Positions 44,627 to 55,598 of a stretch of 64,000 nt of DNA are shown here, one piece after another. Source of the stretch: Rhodococcus ruber (GTDB lineage: Bacteria > Actinomycetota > Actinomycetes > Mycobacteriales > Mycobacteriaceae); contig NZ_JAPWIJ010000011.1 in NCBI RefSeq assembly GCF_027270735.1, positions 52,415-116,414 of the forward strand, in the 5' to 3' direction. Positions within the stretch are counted from its first letter, which is position 1. Each line of letters starts with the position of its first letter. The notes beneath the pieces were generated by a model that was not told the DNA's origin, ran no database searches, and was given only the letters and a program-made list of their open reading frames with translations. The translations under genes were made by a program, and so were the position numbers.

Positions 44627-44716
44627 AGCCTGGTTCACGGTTTCGGACAAAAAGGACCTACGGACTGTTTGGCGACACGAAACCGACTCGCTGGAGCCGA
44701 CTCTCATCGGCCGTCG

Positions 44717-46120
44717 TCACTTTCCGGTGATCAACCAACCGCACGGTCCCGCGAGTTCGTCGGCCTCGGCAGGGCCCATGGAACCGGGTGCGTAAGGCTT
44801 CACCTCGGGCGGATCACCGAGCAACGGTGCCGCCACGTCCCATACGTGCGCCAAACCGTCGGGCCGGGTGAAGAGCGAACGGTCTCCGCCCAGCACGTCG
44901 AGAATCAGGCGCGCATACGGGCTGAGTGGCTCGGCATCGGGCACCGACTCGAGCGGGAGCGCCAAGTGCCCGACGGACAGGTCGAAATCCGGTCCCGGTT
45001 CCTTGACCGTCATGGCGATGTCGATGCTGCCGTCGCCCGAGAGGTCGAACGAGAGCACCGCGCCGTCCTCCGGCAACTCGCCCAGCGGACTGTCGGCCGG
45101 CTTGCGGAACACCAACGAGACGCGCTGTTCGCTGACACCCAACATCTTTCCGGTGCGGAGCAGAAACGGAACCCCCCGCCAGCGGTCGGTATCGACCCAC
45201 AACGTGGCTGCGACGAAGGTATCGACCTTGGAATTCTCGTCGACGCCCTCGACGTCGCGGTAACCGTCGTACTGACCGAGAACCACTTCGGCGGTGTCGA
45301 GCGGCCGGAACCGGCCGATCACCGTCTCGCGAGCCGATTGCAGATCATCGGCCTTCAGCGATGCCGGCGGTTCCATCGCCACCTCGGCCGCGACCTGGAA
45401 CAGGTGCGTGACGAGCATGTCGAGCACGGCACCGGTGGCGTCGTAGAACTCTGCGCGATCGTCGATGTCGAGCGTCTCGGGCACATCGATCTGTACCTGC
45501 GCCACGTGCTCGGCGTTCCAGATGCCACTGATCATTCCGTTGGCGAACCGCGCCACGTGCAGGTTCTGCGTCGCTTCCTTACCGAGGAAGTGGTCGATTC
45601 GATAGACCTGCTTTTCGTCGACGACCTCGTGGACGGCCTTGTCGAGTTCCTCGAAGTTCTTCTGCGAAGTGCCGAAGGGCTTCTCGTAGACCACCCGGGC
45701 ACCGTCGGCGAGGTCGTGTGCACCGAGGGCTTTCGTGTAGTCGACGAAGGTGCTCGGTGGCAACGCGATGTAGTGCACCAACTGAGCGTCGTCACCGATG
45801 TCCTTCTTCACCTCGGCGACGACCTCGGGCAGCTTACCGGGATCGTCGACGGTGAAGCCGTTGCCCGCGAAGCGGATTCGCTCGGAGAATGTCGACCAAT
45901 CGTCCTCGGCCACGTTCTCGACGAACTCGTCGAGCCCGCTGCGGACGTGTTCGCGGAACTCGTCGTCGGACGAGTCCTTACGGCCGTTGCCGATCAGGAC
46001 CCATTTCTCCGGCAGCAGGCCTTCGAGGTGAAGTTGATAGAACGACGGCAGGACCATTCGCTTCGCGAGGTCTCCGGTTGCGCCGAACAGGACGAATACA
46101 GTGGGTTGAGAGGACGCCAT
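44717..46120 (-). CDS. zwf: Glucose-6-phosphate dehydrogenase family protein
   Basis: A 467-residue enzyme of the Zwf family. NADP motif FVLFGATGDLAKRMVLPSFY, substrate motif YRIDHFLGKEATQNLHVARF and EPPASLKADDLQSARE are clear. The IWNAEHVAQVQIDVPE region deviates from the usual IWNRxYIDxVQI. It is not in the tkt-tal-zwf-opcA cluster, so it is probably a second isoform whose substrate or cofactor may differ. The ATG at 46120 is preceded by GGAGG at short distance. Confidence 0.82.
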   Translation of the reverse strand: MASSQPTVFVLFGATGDLAKRMVLPSFYQLHLEGLLPEKWVLIGNGRKDSSDDEFREHVRSGLDEFVENVAEDDWSTFSERIRFAGNGFTVDDPGKLPEVVAEVKKDIGDDAQLVHYIALPPSTFVDYTKALGAHDLADGARVVYEKPFGTSQKNFEELDKAVHEVVDEKQVYRIDHFLGKEATQNLHVARFANGMISGIWNAEHVAQVQIDVPETLDIDDRAEFYDATGAVLDMLVTHLFQVAAEVAMEPPASLKADDLQSARETVIGRFRPLDTAEVVLGQYDGYRDVEGVDENSKVDTFVAATLWVDTDRWRGVPFLLRTGKMLGVSEQRVSLVFRKPADSPLGELPEDGAVLSFDLSGDGSIDIAMTVKEPGPDFDLSVGHLALPLESVPDAEPLSPYARLILDVLGGDRSLFTRPDGLAHVWDVAAPLLGDPPEVKPYAPGSMGPAEADELAGPCGWLITGK

Positions 46121-46180
46121 GACCTCCACTATGCACCGCATGGTTTGGGAGCGCACAGTGCCGAAGAGGTGAGGTTCAGG

Positions 46181-46783
46181 ATGACAAGATCACGGTTTCA
46201 CGGGGAGATCTACGGGGTAGGCACAGCGTCGGGTGTGCGGATCGTCGTCGGACATTGGACGAAGTCGCCACTCGGCGAGTTCACCGATGTCATGATCCAA
46301 TTCGCCGACGGAAGACGTCTGCTCGTCGCGCCCAACGAGGACGTCCGGGAATTCGTCACCGCCACATACACCTTCGACTCCACCGAACTCGTGCCGGTGA
46401 CATTCGCCGCCGAACCCGACAACTGGCGATCGGTGCAGGCCGGTGATCTGTCGGTGAGAATCCGAGTCGCCGGGCCCACCGTCCTCGGTCGCGCGTTGAG
46501 TCTCGTCCCCGACGCGGTGTCCACGGCACCGTGGTTCTGCGCGATCAGCGACCCCATCGCCCGAGTGATACTGCGGGGAGTACGCACCCGCGGCAGCGCC
46601 GGCGGCGGCCGACGCGAGTACTACGGTGCGCGCGGGCAGCATCGGGTCACCGAGGTCTCGGCATCATGGCAGGGCGAGGACCTCGGGACACTCACCCCGG
46701 TCACTCCCCCGGTGACCTTCGGCTTCGGCAGCACCCCCGCCGCACCGTCGGTCACCTCCATCACCACGACGATCGACAGTTAG
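46181..46783 (+). CDS. Conserved hypothetical protein, 200 residues
   Basis: I recognise no domain. It is a soluble, beta-rich protein (MTRSRFHGEIYGVGTASGVR, IVVGHWTKSPLGEFTDVMIQ) with a Gly/Arg loop near residue 145 (RGSAGGGRREYYGARG). The start at 46181 has GAGGT upstream. It is divergent from zwf by 60 bases and overlaps the end of convergent pncA by four bases. Function unknown. Confidence 0.65.
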   Translation: MTRSRFHGEIYGVGTASGVRIVVGHWTKSPLGEFTDVMIQFADGRRLLVAPNEDVREFVTATYTFDSTELVPVTFAAEPDNWRSVQAGDLSVRIRVAGPTVLGRALSLVPDAVSTAPWFCAISDPIARVILRGVRTRGSAGGGRREYYGARGQHRVTEVSASWQGEDLGTLTPVTPPVTFGFGSTPAAPSVTSITTTIDS

Positions 46784-47352
46784 ACCACCACCGCGCCGGA
46801 CGCCCGCAGCTCGTCCAGCGCCGCGGCGGAGGTCTCGGGCGCAACTCCCGCAACGAGGTCGGTCAGAACGCGGACGTCGAGCTTCTCGGTCACAGCGTCT
46901 TTCGCCGACGCCAGCACGCAATAGTCGGTCGCAAGTCCGACGACGTCGACGGCAGTGACCTCGTTGGCGGACAGGATCTCGGCCAGAGATGTCCCGTCCT
47001 CGGTGACGCCCTCGAACGCGGAATACGACGGCTTCCCCTGGCCCTTGTAGACGTGCACGTCGACCGAACCGGTCGCGTAGTCCGGGTGATACTCGGCTCC
47101 GACCGTGCCCGCGACGCAGTGCACCGGCCAGGTGGTGACGAAGTCCGGGGCCGTATCGGTGGCGAAGTGTCCGCCGTTGTCGCCCTCCGCATCGTGCCAA
47201 TCGCGCGAGGACACCACGAGGTCGTACTCATCGCCGTGGCGCGCCAGGTACGCGCTGACCTTGCGCGCCACCTCCGCACCACCGGTCACCGCGAGCGCGC
47301 CGCCCTCGGTGAAATCGTTCTGCACATCCACTACCAACAGAGCACGTGTCAT
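46780..47352 (-). CDS. pncA: Nicotinamidase
   Basis: A 190-residue isochorismatase-fold hydrolase converting nicotinamide to nicotinate and ammonia in NAD salvage. Catalytic Asp9 (VVDVQNDFTEGG), Lys103 (VYKGQGKPSYSAF) and Cys145 (ATDYCVLASA) are present; metal ligands are Asp51, His53 (SSRDWHD), His62 and possibly His78 (WPVHC). The latter pattern fits PncA rather than other isochorismatases. It is divergent from a MOSC gene, with only 21 bases between start codons. Confidence 0.9.
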   Translation of the reverse strand: MTRALLVVDVQNDFTEGGALAVTGGAEVARKVSAYLARHGDEYDLVVSSRDWHDAEGDNGGHFATDTAPDFVTTWPVHCVAGTVGAEYHPDYATGSVDVHVYKGQGKPSYSAFEGVTEDGTSLAEILSANEVTAVDVVGLATDYCVLASAKDAVTEKLDVRVLTDLVAGVAPETSAAALDELRASGAVVV

Positions 47353-47373
47353 GGAGCCCAGTATCCTCGACGC

Positions 47374-48180
47374 GTGCGCATATCGTCTCTCGTCACCTAC
47401 CCCGTCAAAGGATGCGCAGGTGCGGCACTGAATTCGGCCCAGGTGAGTGCCACCGGCCTCGAACACGATCGCGCATTCATGATCGTCGATGAAGACGGCG
47501 CCTTTCGCAGTCAACGCAGCGACCCCGTTCTCGCGGTCGTTCGGTGCGCGGTGACGGACGGGGCGTTGACTCTCGAACACGCATCGACAGGATCCATGAC
47601 CGTGCCCGTCGATCGGGACTCCGCGCCGCGCGACATCACGATGTTTCGTGCACCGATGCGAGGGATCGACCAGGGCGACGAGGTTGCCGCCTGGCTCACC
47701 GAGGTGATCGGAGAACCGTCGAGGCTGGTCGCCGCCCCACGCGACCACGGCCGAGTCACCGATGGAATCTCGCCCGGATCAGCACAATTCGCCGACAGCG
47801 CCGCCGTCCACATCCTCTCGACCGCCACGCTCGCCGGTCTCAACTCCCGACTCGACGTCGCACTGCCGATGGATCGATTTCGTCCCAACATCGTCGTCGA
47901 CGGCTGGGAAGAACCACATCGGGAAGACGAGGTTCGCGAAGTCGGAATCGGGTCTGCTCGCCTCGCGTACACCAAACTGGCCATCCGGTGTGCCGTGACC
48001 ACTGTCGAGCAGACCACCGGTGAGCGGGGCGGCCCCGAACCCCTGCGCACCCTGGCCACCTACCGCCGCGCGCGGCAGAAGGGCGTGGCCTTCGGAGCGA
48101 AGTTCTCGGTGCTGCAGAACGGCACCGTGTCGATCGGTGACGAACTACACGTCGAGACCTGGGGCGAGTCGGAGCTCTAG
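47374..48180 (+). CDS. MOSC-domain protein (YcbX-like)
   Basis: A 268-residue protein with MOSC N-terminal beta-barrel (VRISSLVTYPVKGCAGAALN, LEHDRAFMIVDEDG) and MOSC core (FRPNIVVDGWEEPHREDEVR, then IRCAVTTVEQTTGERGGPEP with the conserved Cys that may bind molybdopterin). Relatives reduce N-hydroxylated compounds or moderate Mo cofactor sulfur. The GTG at 47374 is required by the family start; it has no ribosome site and is probably leaderless. Confidence 0.82.
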   Translation: MRISSLVTYPVKGCAGAALNSAQVSATGLEHDRAFMIVDEDGAFRSQRSDPVLAVVRCAVTDGALTLEHASTGSMTVPVDRDSAPRDITMFRAPMRGIDQGDEVAAWLTEVIGEPSRLVAAPRDHGRVTDGISPGSAQFADSAAVHILSTATLAGLNSRLDVALPMDRFRPNIVVDGWEEPHREDEVREVGIGSARLAYTKLAIRCAVTTVEQTTGERGGPEPLRTLATYRRARQKGVAFGAKFSVLQNGTVSIGDELHVETWGESEL

Positions 48181-48468
48181 CTCGAACGGCATGTGGTTGG
48201 CCCAGCCGTTGCGAGCGCGCAGCGAAACCTGTTGTCCTGCTTGCACAGTCACCGTTCGCCGGCCGGTGCCCAGCGCAGCGTTCGTGCCGCGGTACCGAAT
48301 GAAGGCGGTGAGCTCGTGACTGCCCGGCTCGAGCGAATAGGTCGACGGCTCGGTCCACGACTGCCGATGCTCGACGCCGTCGATCGTCACGAACGGGCGC
48401 GCCAACGTGCGCACCAGCGACGCGTTCACCCAATGCGGAGCGAACTCGATCTCGATCGTGGCGACCAT
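48145..48468 (-). CDS. Hypothetical beta-rich protein, 107 residues
   Basis: A small soluble protein composed of predicted beta strands (MVATIEIEFAPHWVNASLVR, STYSLEPGSHELTAFIRYRG, RTVTVQAGQQVSLRARN). It looks like a single Ig-like or carbohydrate-binding-like sandwich. It overlaps the MOSC gene tail-to-tail by 36 bases. No function assigned. Confidence 0.55.
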   Translation of the reverse strand: MVATIEIEFAPHWVNASLVRTLARPFVTIDGVEHRQSWTEPSTYSLEPGSHELTAFIRYRGTNAALGTGRRTVTVQAGQQVSLRARNGWANHMPFELELRLAPGLDV

Positions 48469-48524
48469 GACTCGAGGCTACCGACGTGATCGCCCACTAT
48501 TCGCGTCCGCACACGGTTTTCCGT

Positions 48525-49409
48525 CTACGAGAACGAATTGTGGACCGCCACGTCAGTAGTGCCCGATGCAATGAGCGCCGCCAACTGAATACGTGCCTGC
48601 CCCGCTCGCAGCTCCCGTGAGAACACCGCACCTGCATCGAGGAGATCGTGCCCACCCCCGCCGCCGCCGTACGTCGGCGAGGTCTCACCGAACGGCACCC
48701 GCGTCGTGACGACCACGTGCACCCCGGCCGCCACCGCCTCCTTCACTGCGTGGACGACACCGGCATTGGTGTTGCCCGAGCCCAGTGCCTCCAGCACGAT
48801 GCCCGACGCCCCGGCCTCACGGCTGGCGTCGATCTGGACACCGTCGGCACCCGGATACAGGGCGACGATATCTACCCGAATCCCGGCAACAGGCTTCCAC
48901 TGCAAGGGTTTCGGCCGAGGGAGCGCCGCCGACCGAAAGGCATCGAGCTCGGTGGTGTGCTTCTTGATGACGCCGCGAGCCGGCAGCAACCGTCCGCCGA
49001 ACGCGATCAGGACACCCCGCTCGGACTGCGCTGCCGCCACCGCCGCGGCGATGTTGCTCGGACCGTCCGGATCGGGGTGATCCGAGGTGCGTTGCGCACC
49101 GGTGAACACCACCGGACGCTCGTCGTCGTGGAACAGATCGACATACAGCGCCGACTCCTCCATCGTGTCGGTGCCGTGCAGCACCACCACTCCGACGCAG
49201 CCGTGCTCGGCCAGAGCGTCTGCCGTTGCCGTGCGAATGGTGTCGAGATCCGTGAAGTCCAGCGCGGAGCTGTCCTTCGACATCACCTCGCGCACCCGCA
49301 CACCGTCGAGTTCGATCCCTGCACCGGCAACCGGACGAGAAACCCCGTGCTCGTCTCGACTGCTGGCAATCGTGCCACCGGTGGTGAGCAAGGCGACATG
49401 CTCACTCAC
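48525..49409 (-). CDS. ansA: L-asparaginase
   Basis: A 294-residue asparaginase, a little shorter than the usual 320-340. The two catalytic threonines are visible: Thr13 in [10 protein letters not shown] and Thr80 in [12 protein letters not shown], with Asp81 and a GVVIKK-like [14 protein letters not shown] lysine region. No signal peptide, so it is cytoplasmic. It overlaps ansP by eight bases, and aspA is upstream: Asn is imported, deamidated to Asp and then deaminated to fumarate. Confidence 0.9.
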   Translation of the reverse strand: MSEHVALLTTGGTIASSRDEHGVSRPVAGAGIELDGVRVREVMSKDSSALDFTDLDTIRTATADALAEHGCVGVVVLHGTDTMEESALYVDLFHDDERPVVFTGAQRTSDHPDPDGPSNIAAAVAAAQSERGVLIAFGGRLLPARGVIKKHTTELDAFRSAALPRPKPLQWKPVAGIRVDIVALYPGADGVQIDASREAGASGIVLEALGSGNTNAGVVHAVKEAVAAGVHVVVTTRVPFGETSPTYGGGGGGHDLLDAGAVFSRELRAGQARIQLAALIASGTTDVAVHNSFS

Positions 49410-50835
49410 TGCGCGCCGCCACCTCTCGAATTCTGTTGCGGCACAGGTACCATCCCCCTATCAACATCGGCGCGATGAGCAGGATGGACGCCACCGTCCA
49501 GGTTCCCACCGGTTTGTCGAAGGCCATCAGCACGAGTACACACGCCAGGAAGCCTAGCGTTGCGTATCCGGTGTACGGCGCACCGAACAGTCGGAATGCA
49601 GGTCGGGTGACCGCACCGGTCTTGGACAGCGACCAGAACTTCAGCTGACACGCCACGATGACGGCCCAGGCGCTGATGATGCCGAGCGCAGCGAGATTCA
49701 GCACGATCTCGAATGCCTGCGCGGGCACGACGGCGTTGAGCACGACGCCGAGCAACGTCACCACCGAGGTCAGTGCGATGCCTCCGTACGGCACACCCGA
49801 CTTGTTCATCCGTGCAGCGAATTTCGGTGCCGAGCCGGCGACGGCCATCGAGTGCAGGATGCGTCCGGTGGAGTACAGACCGGCGTTGAGCGAGGACAGC
49901 GCCGCGGTGAGGACCACGAGATTCATGATCGCATCGGCACCTTCGACGTCGATGGCTCCGAAGAACGTCACGAACGGACTCTCACCGGCCTGATAAGCGG
50001 TGTACGGCAACAGCAGTGACAGCAGCAGAACCGAGCCGACGTAGAACACGACGATGCGAACGATGACGGTGTTGATCGCCTTGGGGATGACCTTCTCCGG
50101 GTTCTGCGTCTCCCCGGCTGCGGTGCCGACGAGCTCGATCGAGGCGTAGGCGAACACGACGCCCTGGATCACCACGATCGCAGGCAGCAGGCCGTTGGGG
50201 ATGAGTCCACCGTTGTCGGTGAGGACACTCAGACCCGGTTCCTGCCCGTCGATGGGCGTGCCGAAGATGACGTAGTAGGTACCGATTGCCAAGAAGGTCA
50301 CCAGCGCAACGACCTTGATGAGCGCGAACCAGAACTCCAGCTCGCCGAACACTTTGACCGACACCAGGTTCAGCCCGAGAACGAGCACCAGGCCGGCGAG
50401 CGCGAACACCCATTGGTCGACGTTACCGAGCGGAGCCCAGTACTTCTTGAAGAAGTTCATGTACAGCGCGACAGCCGTGACATCCACGACGGCCGTCATC
50501 GCCCAGTTCATCCAGTAGAGCCATCCGGCCGCGAACGCGACCTTCTCCCCGAAGAACTCGCGGGAGTACGAGACGAACGATCCCGACGACGGGCGGTGCA
50601 TCACCAGCTCGCCCAGTGCGCGCAGGATCAGGAACGCGAAGAAGCCGCAGAGCGCGTACACCAGCACCAGGGCCGGCCCAGCGTCGTGCAGTCGGCCGCC
50701 TGCACCCATGAAGAGGCCCGTGCCGATCGCGCCGCCGATGGCGATCATCTGAATCTGGCGCGGGGCCAGCTCTTTTCGATATCCCAGGTCCTCTTCGCTG
50801 AAGGCCTGCTTGGTTGTCGGGTTCTCGGTGCTCAT
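49402..50835 (-). CDS. ansP: Amino acid permease, L-asparagine type
   Basis: A 477-residue, 12-helix APC-family transporter. [40 protein letters not shown] and the helix-6 region [20 protein letters not shown] are typical of the AnsP/GabP branch. The asparagine assignment rests largely on its place between aspA and the asparaginase. The ATG at 50835 has GAGGTG upstream; it is five bases from aspA. Confidence 0.85.
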   Translation of the reverse strand: MSTENPTTKQAFSEEDLGYRKELAPRQIQMIAIGGAIGTGLFMGAGGRLHDAGPALVLVYALCGFFAFLILRALGELVMHRPSSGSFVSYSREFFGEKVAFAAGWLYWMNWAMTAVVDVTAVALYMNFFKKYWAPLGNVDQWVFALAGLVLVLGLNLVSVKVFGELEFWFALIKVVALVTFLAIGTYYVIFGTPIDGQEPGLSVLTDNGGLIPNGLLPAIVVIQGVVFAYASIELVGTAAGETQNPEKVIPKAINTVIVRIVVFYVGSVLLLSLLLPYTAYQAGESPFVTFFGAIDVEGADAIMNLVVLTAALSSLNAGLYSTGRILHSMAVAGSAPKFAARMNKSGVPYGGIALTSVVTLLGVVLNAVVPAQAFEIVLNLAALGIISAWAVIVACQLKFWSLSKTGAVTRPAFRLFGAPYTGYATLGFLACVLVLMAFDKPVGTWTVASILLIAPMLIGGWYLCRNRIREVAARSE

Positions 50836-50839
50836 CGCG

Positions 50840-52279
50840 TCACCTCGTCGACGTCTCGGGAGCAACAGCATGCTCGGTGGGAGCCACCCGCAGGTTCGCG
50901 AGATGCTCGGGGCTCAGCAGTCGATCCAGCTCCTCGCGCGCCAGCAGACCCTTTTCGAGTACGAGATCCACGACGTTGCGTCCACTGACCAGTGCTTCCT
51001 GCGCAATGGCAGTCGATTCCACGTACCCGAGGTACGGGCTGAGCGCGGTGACCAGACCGATGGAGTTCTCCACGCGCTCACGCAGCAGATCCACGTTGGC
51101 GGTGATTCCGTCGACACATCGATGCGCCACGGTGCGGCACGCCGCACTCAGGTGCTCCATACCGTCGGACAGGGATTTGACGATGATCGGCTCGAATGCG
51201 TTGAGCTGCAGCTGCCCTGCCTCGGCAGCCATCGTGATGGTGACGTCGTGGCCGATCACCTCGTAGGCAACCTGATTGAGAACCTCGGGAATGACGGGGT
51301 TCACCTTGCCGGGCATGATCGACGAACCCGCCTGCATCGGAGGCAGATTGATCTCGTTGAAGCCGGCACGCGGACCGGAGGACAACAGGCGCAGGTCGTT
51401 GCAGATCTTCGACAGCTTCACCGCGACGCGCTTGAGCACACCGGACAGGTGCACGAACTGTCCGACGTCCTGCGTGGCCTCGATGAGGTCCGTCGCGGTG
51501 ACGAGCGGCAGGCCGGTGATGGTGCGCAGATGCGCGACGGCCGATTCGGTGTAGCCGGCGGGAGCATTGAGGCCCGTGCCGATTGCGGTGGCCCCGAGGT
51601 TGATCTCGTGTACCAGCAATGCGGCTTCTTCCAACCGTGAGCAGTCCTCGTCGATCATGATCGCGTAGGTACCGAACTCCTGCCCGAGGGTCATCGGCAC
51701 CGCATCCTGCAGCTGGGTGCGACCCATCTTGACGACGGTGGCGAATTCGCTTGCCTTGCGGGAGAACGAGTCTCGCAACACCTTCATCGAGGCGATGAGC
51801 TCGTGCACGGCGAAGATGGTCGCGATGTTGACCGACGTCGGGTACACGTCGTTGGTGGACTGCGAGGCGTTCACGTGCTCGTTGGGGTGCAGCATGCTGT
51901 AGTCGCCGTGCGGATGCCCGAGGATCTCCAGGGCGCGATTGGCGATGACCTCGTTGGCGTTCATGTTGGTCGAGGTGCCCGCGCCGCCCTGAATGACGTC
52001 GACGACGAACTGCTCGTGCCACTGGCCGTCGAGGATCTCCTGGCACGCCGTGCGGATCGCTTCCCCGCGGGTCGCGTCGAGAATCCCGAGATCCTGATTG
52101 GCCGACGCGGCCGCCCACTTCACCGCCGCGAGTCCGCGAACGAGGTGCGCGTTGGTCGAGATCGGACGCCCGGTGATGGGGAAGTTCTCCAGGGCTCGCA
52201 GAGTGTGGATTCCCCAATACACGCTCGTCGGGATGTCACGTTCCCCGAGAAGATCCTTCTCGATACGGGTATCGGCCAC
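50840..52279 (-). CDS. aspA: Aspartate ammonia-lyase
   Basis: A 479-residue fumarase/aspartase superfamily enzyme converting aspartate to fumarate and ammonia. The signature [15 protein letters not shown] is at about residues 317-331, and [30 protein letters not shown] and [19 protein letters not shown] are the other conserved regions; the TxxN loop favours aspartase over fumarase. GTG start with AGGAG. It is the first gene of aspA-ansP-ansA. Confidence 0.9.
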   Translation of the reverse strand: MADTRIEKDLLGERDIPTSVYWGIHTLRALENFPITGRPISTNAHLVRGLAAVKWAAASANQDLGILDATRGEAIRTACQEILDGQWHEQFVVDVIQGGAGTSTNMNANEVIANRALEILGHPHGDYSMLHPNEHVNASQSTNDVYPTSVNIATIFAVHELIASMKVLRDSFSRKASEFATVVKMGRTQLQDAVPMTLGQEFGTYAIMIDEDCSRLEEAALLVHEINLGATAIGTGLNAPAGYTESAVAHLRTITGLPLVTATDLIEATQDVGQFVHLSGVLKRVAVKLSKICNDLRLLSSGPRAGFNEINLPPMQAGSSIMPGKVNPVIPEVLNQVAYEVIGHDVTITMAAEAGQLQLNAFEPIIVKSLSDGMEHLSAACRTVAHRCVDGITANVDLLRERVENSIGLVTALSPYLGYVESTAIAQEALVSGRNVVDLVLEKGLLAREELDRLLSPEHLANLRVAPTEHAVAPETSTR

Positions 52280-52314
52280 AGTGCGCTCCTAAGTGGGGGT
52301 GTCCAGCTGTCCGG

Positions 52315-52325
52315 CTGTCTGACAG
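52315..52325. promoter_or_regulatory. CTGTCNGACAG operator candidate, copy 1
   Basis: CTGTCTGACAG, a perfect 5-bp inverted repeat, 36 bases before aspA. The form TNGTNNNACNA is usual for FadR/FCD-type GntR proteins, and such a gene is divergent. Confidence 0.6.
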
Positions 52326-52378
52326 GTAGAGTGTGGCGCAGAACACCTCGTTGGTCAACCCCAGGCTAGGATCACGTT

Positions 52379-53086
52379 ATGAACCTGTCGGACAGCTGGG
52401 CAGTCAGTGCGCCCACCAATGCCCGCATGAGCGCAGCCGAGGCGGTGTTCGCAGACCTGCGCGCAGCGATCGCGTCGGGAGATCTTCCCGTCGGGCAAAA
52501 GCTGCCGTCCGAGGCCGCGCTGGCCACCCGACACAGCGTCAGCCGTTCCGTCATCCGTGAGGCTCTGCGCTCGTGCCATGCCCTCGGCTTGACCGAAACC
52601 AAAACGGGCCTGGGCACTTTCGTCGTGCGCGATCGGGTCGGCAGCGACCTCGACATCGGCAATTACGCCGCCCGCGAATTGATGGAGGCCCGCCCCCACG
52701 TGGAGATCCCCGCGGCCGGTTGGGCCGCGGAGCGTCGCACCGAGGAGGAGCTGACGGTGCTCGCCGGGCTGGCCGACGAGATGCGCTCCGAGGACGACCA
52801 CGAGGCCTGGGTATTGCTGGACGCACAGTTCCATACCGCCATCGCAAGGGCGAGCAAGAACCGCGTGTTCGAGGCGATCATCGTCGACATCCGGGATGCG
52901 TTGACGCGGCAATCGGAGACCCTCAATCTCGTCGCCCACCGCCAGCAGCAATCCAATGTGGAGCACGATGCCATCGTCGACGGCATCCGATCAGGCCGGT
53001 ACGACGACGCTGCGCATGCCATGACTGCGCACCTCGATGCCGTCCGCAGTGCAGTGGAGTCGCTCGCCGATCGGCCGGATCAGTAG
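52379..53086 (+). CDS. GntR-family regulator of the asparagine operon
   Basis: A 235-residue FadR-type protein. The winged helix is at about residues 20-85 (AAEAVFADLRAAIASGDLPV, TRHSVSRSVIREALRSCHAL) and the FCD domain follows (EIPAAGWAAERRTEEELTVL, LDAQFHTAIARASKN). It is divergent from aspA with 99 bases between. Two CTGTCNGACAG sites, one overlapping its own start, suggest autoregulation and control of aspA-ansP-ansA by an amino or organic acid. Confidence 0.85.
   Translation: MNLSDSWAVSAPTNARMSAAEAVFADLRAAIASGDLPVGQKLPSEAALATRHSVSRSVIREALRSCHALGLTETKTGLGTFVVRDRVGSDLDIGNYAARELMEARPHVEIPAAGWAAERRTEEELTVLAGLADEMRSEDDHEAWVLLDAQFHTAIARASKNRVFEAIIVDIRDALTRQSETLNLVAHRQQQSNVEHDAIVDGIRSGRYDDAAHAMTAHLDAVRSAVESLADRPDQ
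52385..52395. promoter_or_regulatory. CTGTCNGACAG operator candidate, copy 2
   Basis: CTGTCGGACAG lies in codons 3-6 of the GntR gene. It matches copy 1 except for the central base. Binding here would block its own transcription or translation. Confidence 0.55.
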
Positions 53087-53095
53087 TACTACTAG

Positions 53096-54556
<1,461 letters not shown>

Positions 54557-54563
54557 AGCTGAT

Positions 54564-54625
54564 CGCCGAACTCGAAGTTATGGACGGATTTCCGCCGATT
54601 TCCGTCCACAACTTCGAGTTCGGCG
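54564..54625. terminator. Long hairpin between convergent genes
   Basis: Two 25-base arms pair with a single A-C mismatch around a 12-base loop (arm ends CGCCGAACTCGAAGTT and TGGACGGA). It starts eight bases after the argG stop and ends two bases before the polymerase-gene stop, so it can terminate both. Confidence 0.85.
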
Positions 54626-54626
54626 G

Positions 54627-55580
54627 TCAGTCTTCGGGCTCGGTGAGCCCTTCATGCTCGTCGCGCTCCGCCCACTCGAGAAGCTCGTCGATGGCGAATA
54701 CCGCGTCGTCGATGCCCGCGTGCAGGTCACCCAGATCGGCGAATCTGGCAGGCACTGTGTAGATCGTGAATTCGCGCGGATCCACGCTCGCTACTTCGTC
54801 CCACGAGATCGGCGTCGACACCGTCGCCTGTTGATTTCCCCGCACCGAATACGCGCTGGCGATGGTGTGATCACGGGCATTCTGGTTGTAGTCGACGAAC
54901 AGTTTCGACGGATCACGATCCTTGCGCCACCACGTCGTCGTCACGTCCTCCGGTGCTCGACGCTCCACTTCACGCGCGAAAGCCAGTGCAGCCCTTCGTA
55001 AGTCCTTGAATCCGTAGGCCGGGTCGATCCGAACGTAGATGTGCAGCCCGTGCCCGCCGGAGGTCTTGGGCCAGCCGACGGCGCCGAGATCTCCCAGCAC
55101 TTCTTGCACCACTCCGGCCACGCGTCGGACTCGGTCGAAGGAACAGTCGGGCATCGGATCGAGGTCGATGCGCCACTCGTCGGGCATCTCCACGTCGGCG
55201 CGGCGGCTGTTCCACGGATGAAATTCGACGGTGGACATCTGCACAGCCCAGGCCACGTGCGCCAACTCCGTCACGCACAGCTCGTCCGCGGTGCGGTTGT
55301 AGCGGGGAAACGTCACCTGCACGGTCTCGAGCCACGGCGGCGCTCCGTTGGGCACGCGCTTCTGGTGCACCTTGTCGCCGGCGAGGCCCTTGGGGAAACG
55401 GTGCATCATGCACGGGCGCTCCCGCAACGCGCGAACGATGCCGTCGCCCACGCTCAGGTAGTAGTTCACCAAATCCAGCTTGGTGGCACCGCTCTCGGGG
55501 AAATACACCCGATCGGGATTGGAGATGCGGACGACGCGGTCACCGACCGGTAACTCGATCGACGGAGAGCTACTGGCCAT
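54627..55580 (-). CDS. LigD-type polymerase domain protein (NHEJ polymerase)
   Basis: A 317-residue protein equal to the polymerase (POL, archaeo-eukaryotic primase) domain of LigD. SNPDRVYFPESGATKLDLVN opens the domain, EWRIDLDPMPDCSFDRVR gives the metal-binding DxD, and GWPKTSGGHGLHIYVRID and KDRDPSKLFVDYNQNARDHT are conserved active-site strands. It lacks ligase and phosphoesterase domains. Such stand-alone polymerases fill gaps at double-strand breaks with Ku and LigD. No ku gene is in the window. Confidence 0.88.
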   Translation of the reverse strand: MASSSPSIELPVGDRVVRISNPDRVYFPESGATKLDLVNYYLSVGDGIVRALRERPCMMHRFPKGLAGDKVHQKRVPNGAPPWLETVQVTFPRYNRTADELCVTELAHVAWAVQMSTVEFHPWNSRRADVEMPDEWRIDLDPMPDCSFDRVRRVAGVVQEVLGDLGAVGWPKTSGGHGLHIYVRIDPAYGFKDLRRAALAFAREVERRAPEDVTTTWWRKDRDPSKLFVDYNQNARDHTIASAYSVRGNQQATVSTPISWDEVASVDPREFTIYTVPARFADLGDLHAGIDDAVFAIDELLEWAERDEHEGLTEPED

Positions 55581-55598
55581 GAGGTCGAGGGTAAGCGA

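Noticed and set aside
44669..46180. Upstream extension of the 46181-46783 gene across zwf
   Set aside because: The extended frame is antisense to zwf; the family-like start with a ribosome site is at 46181.
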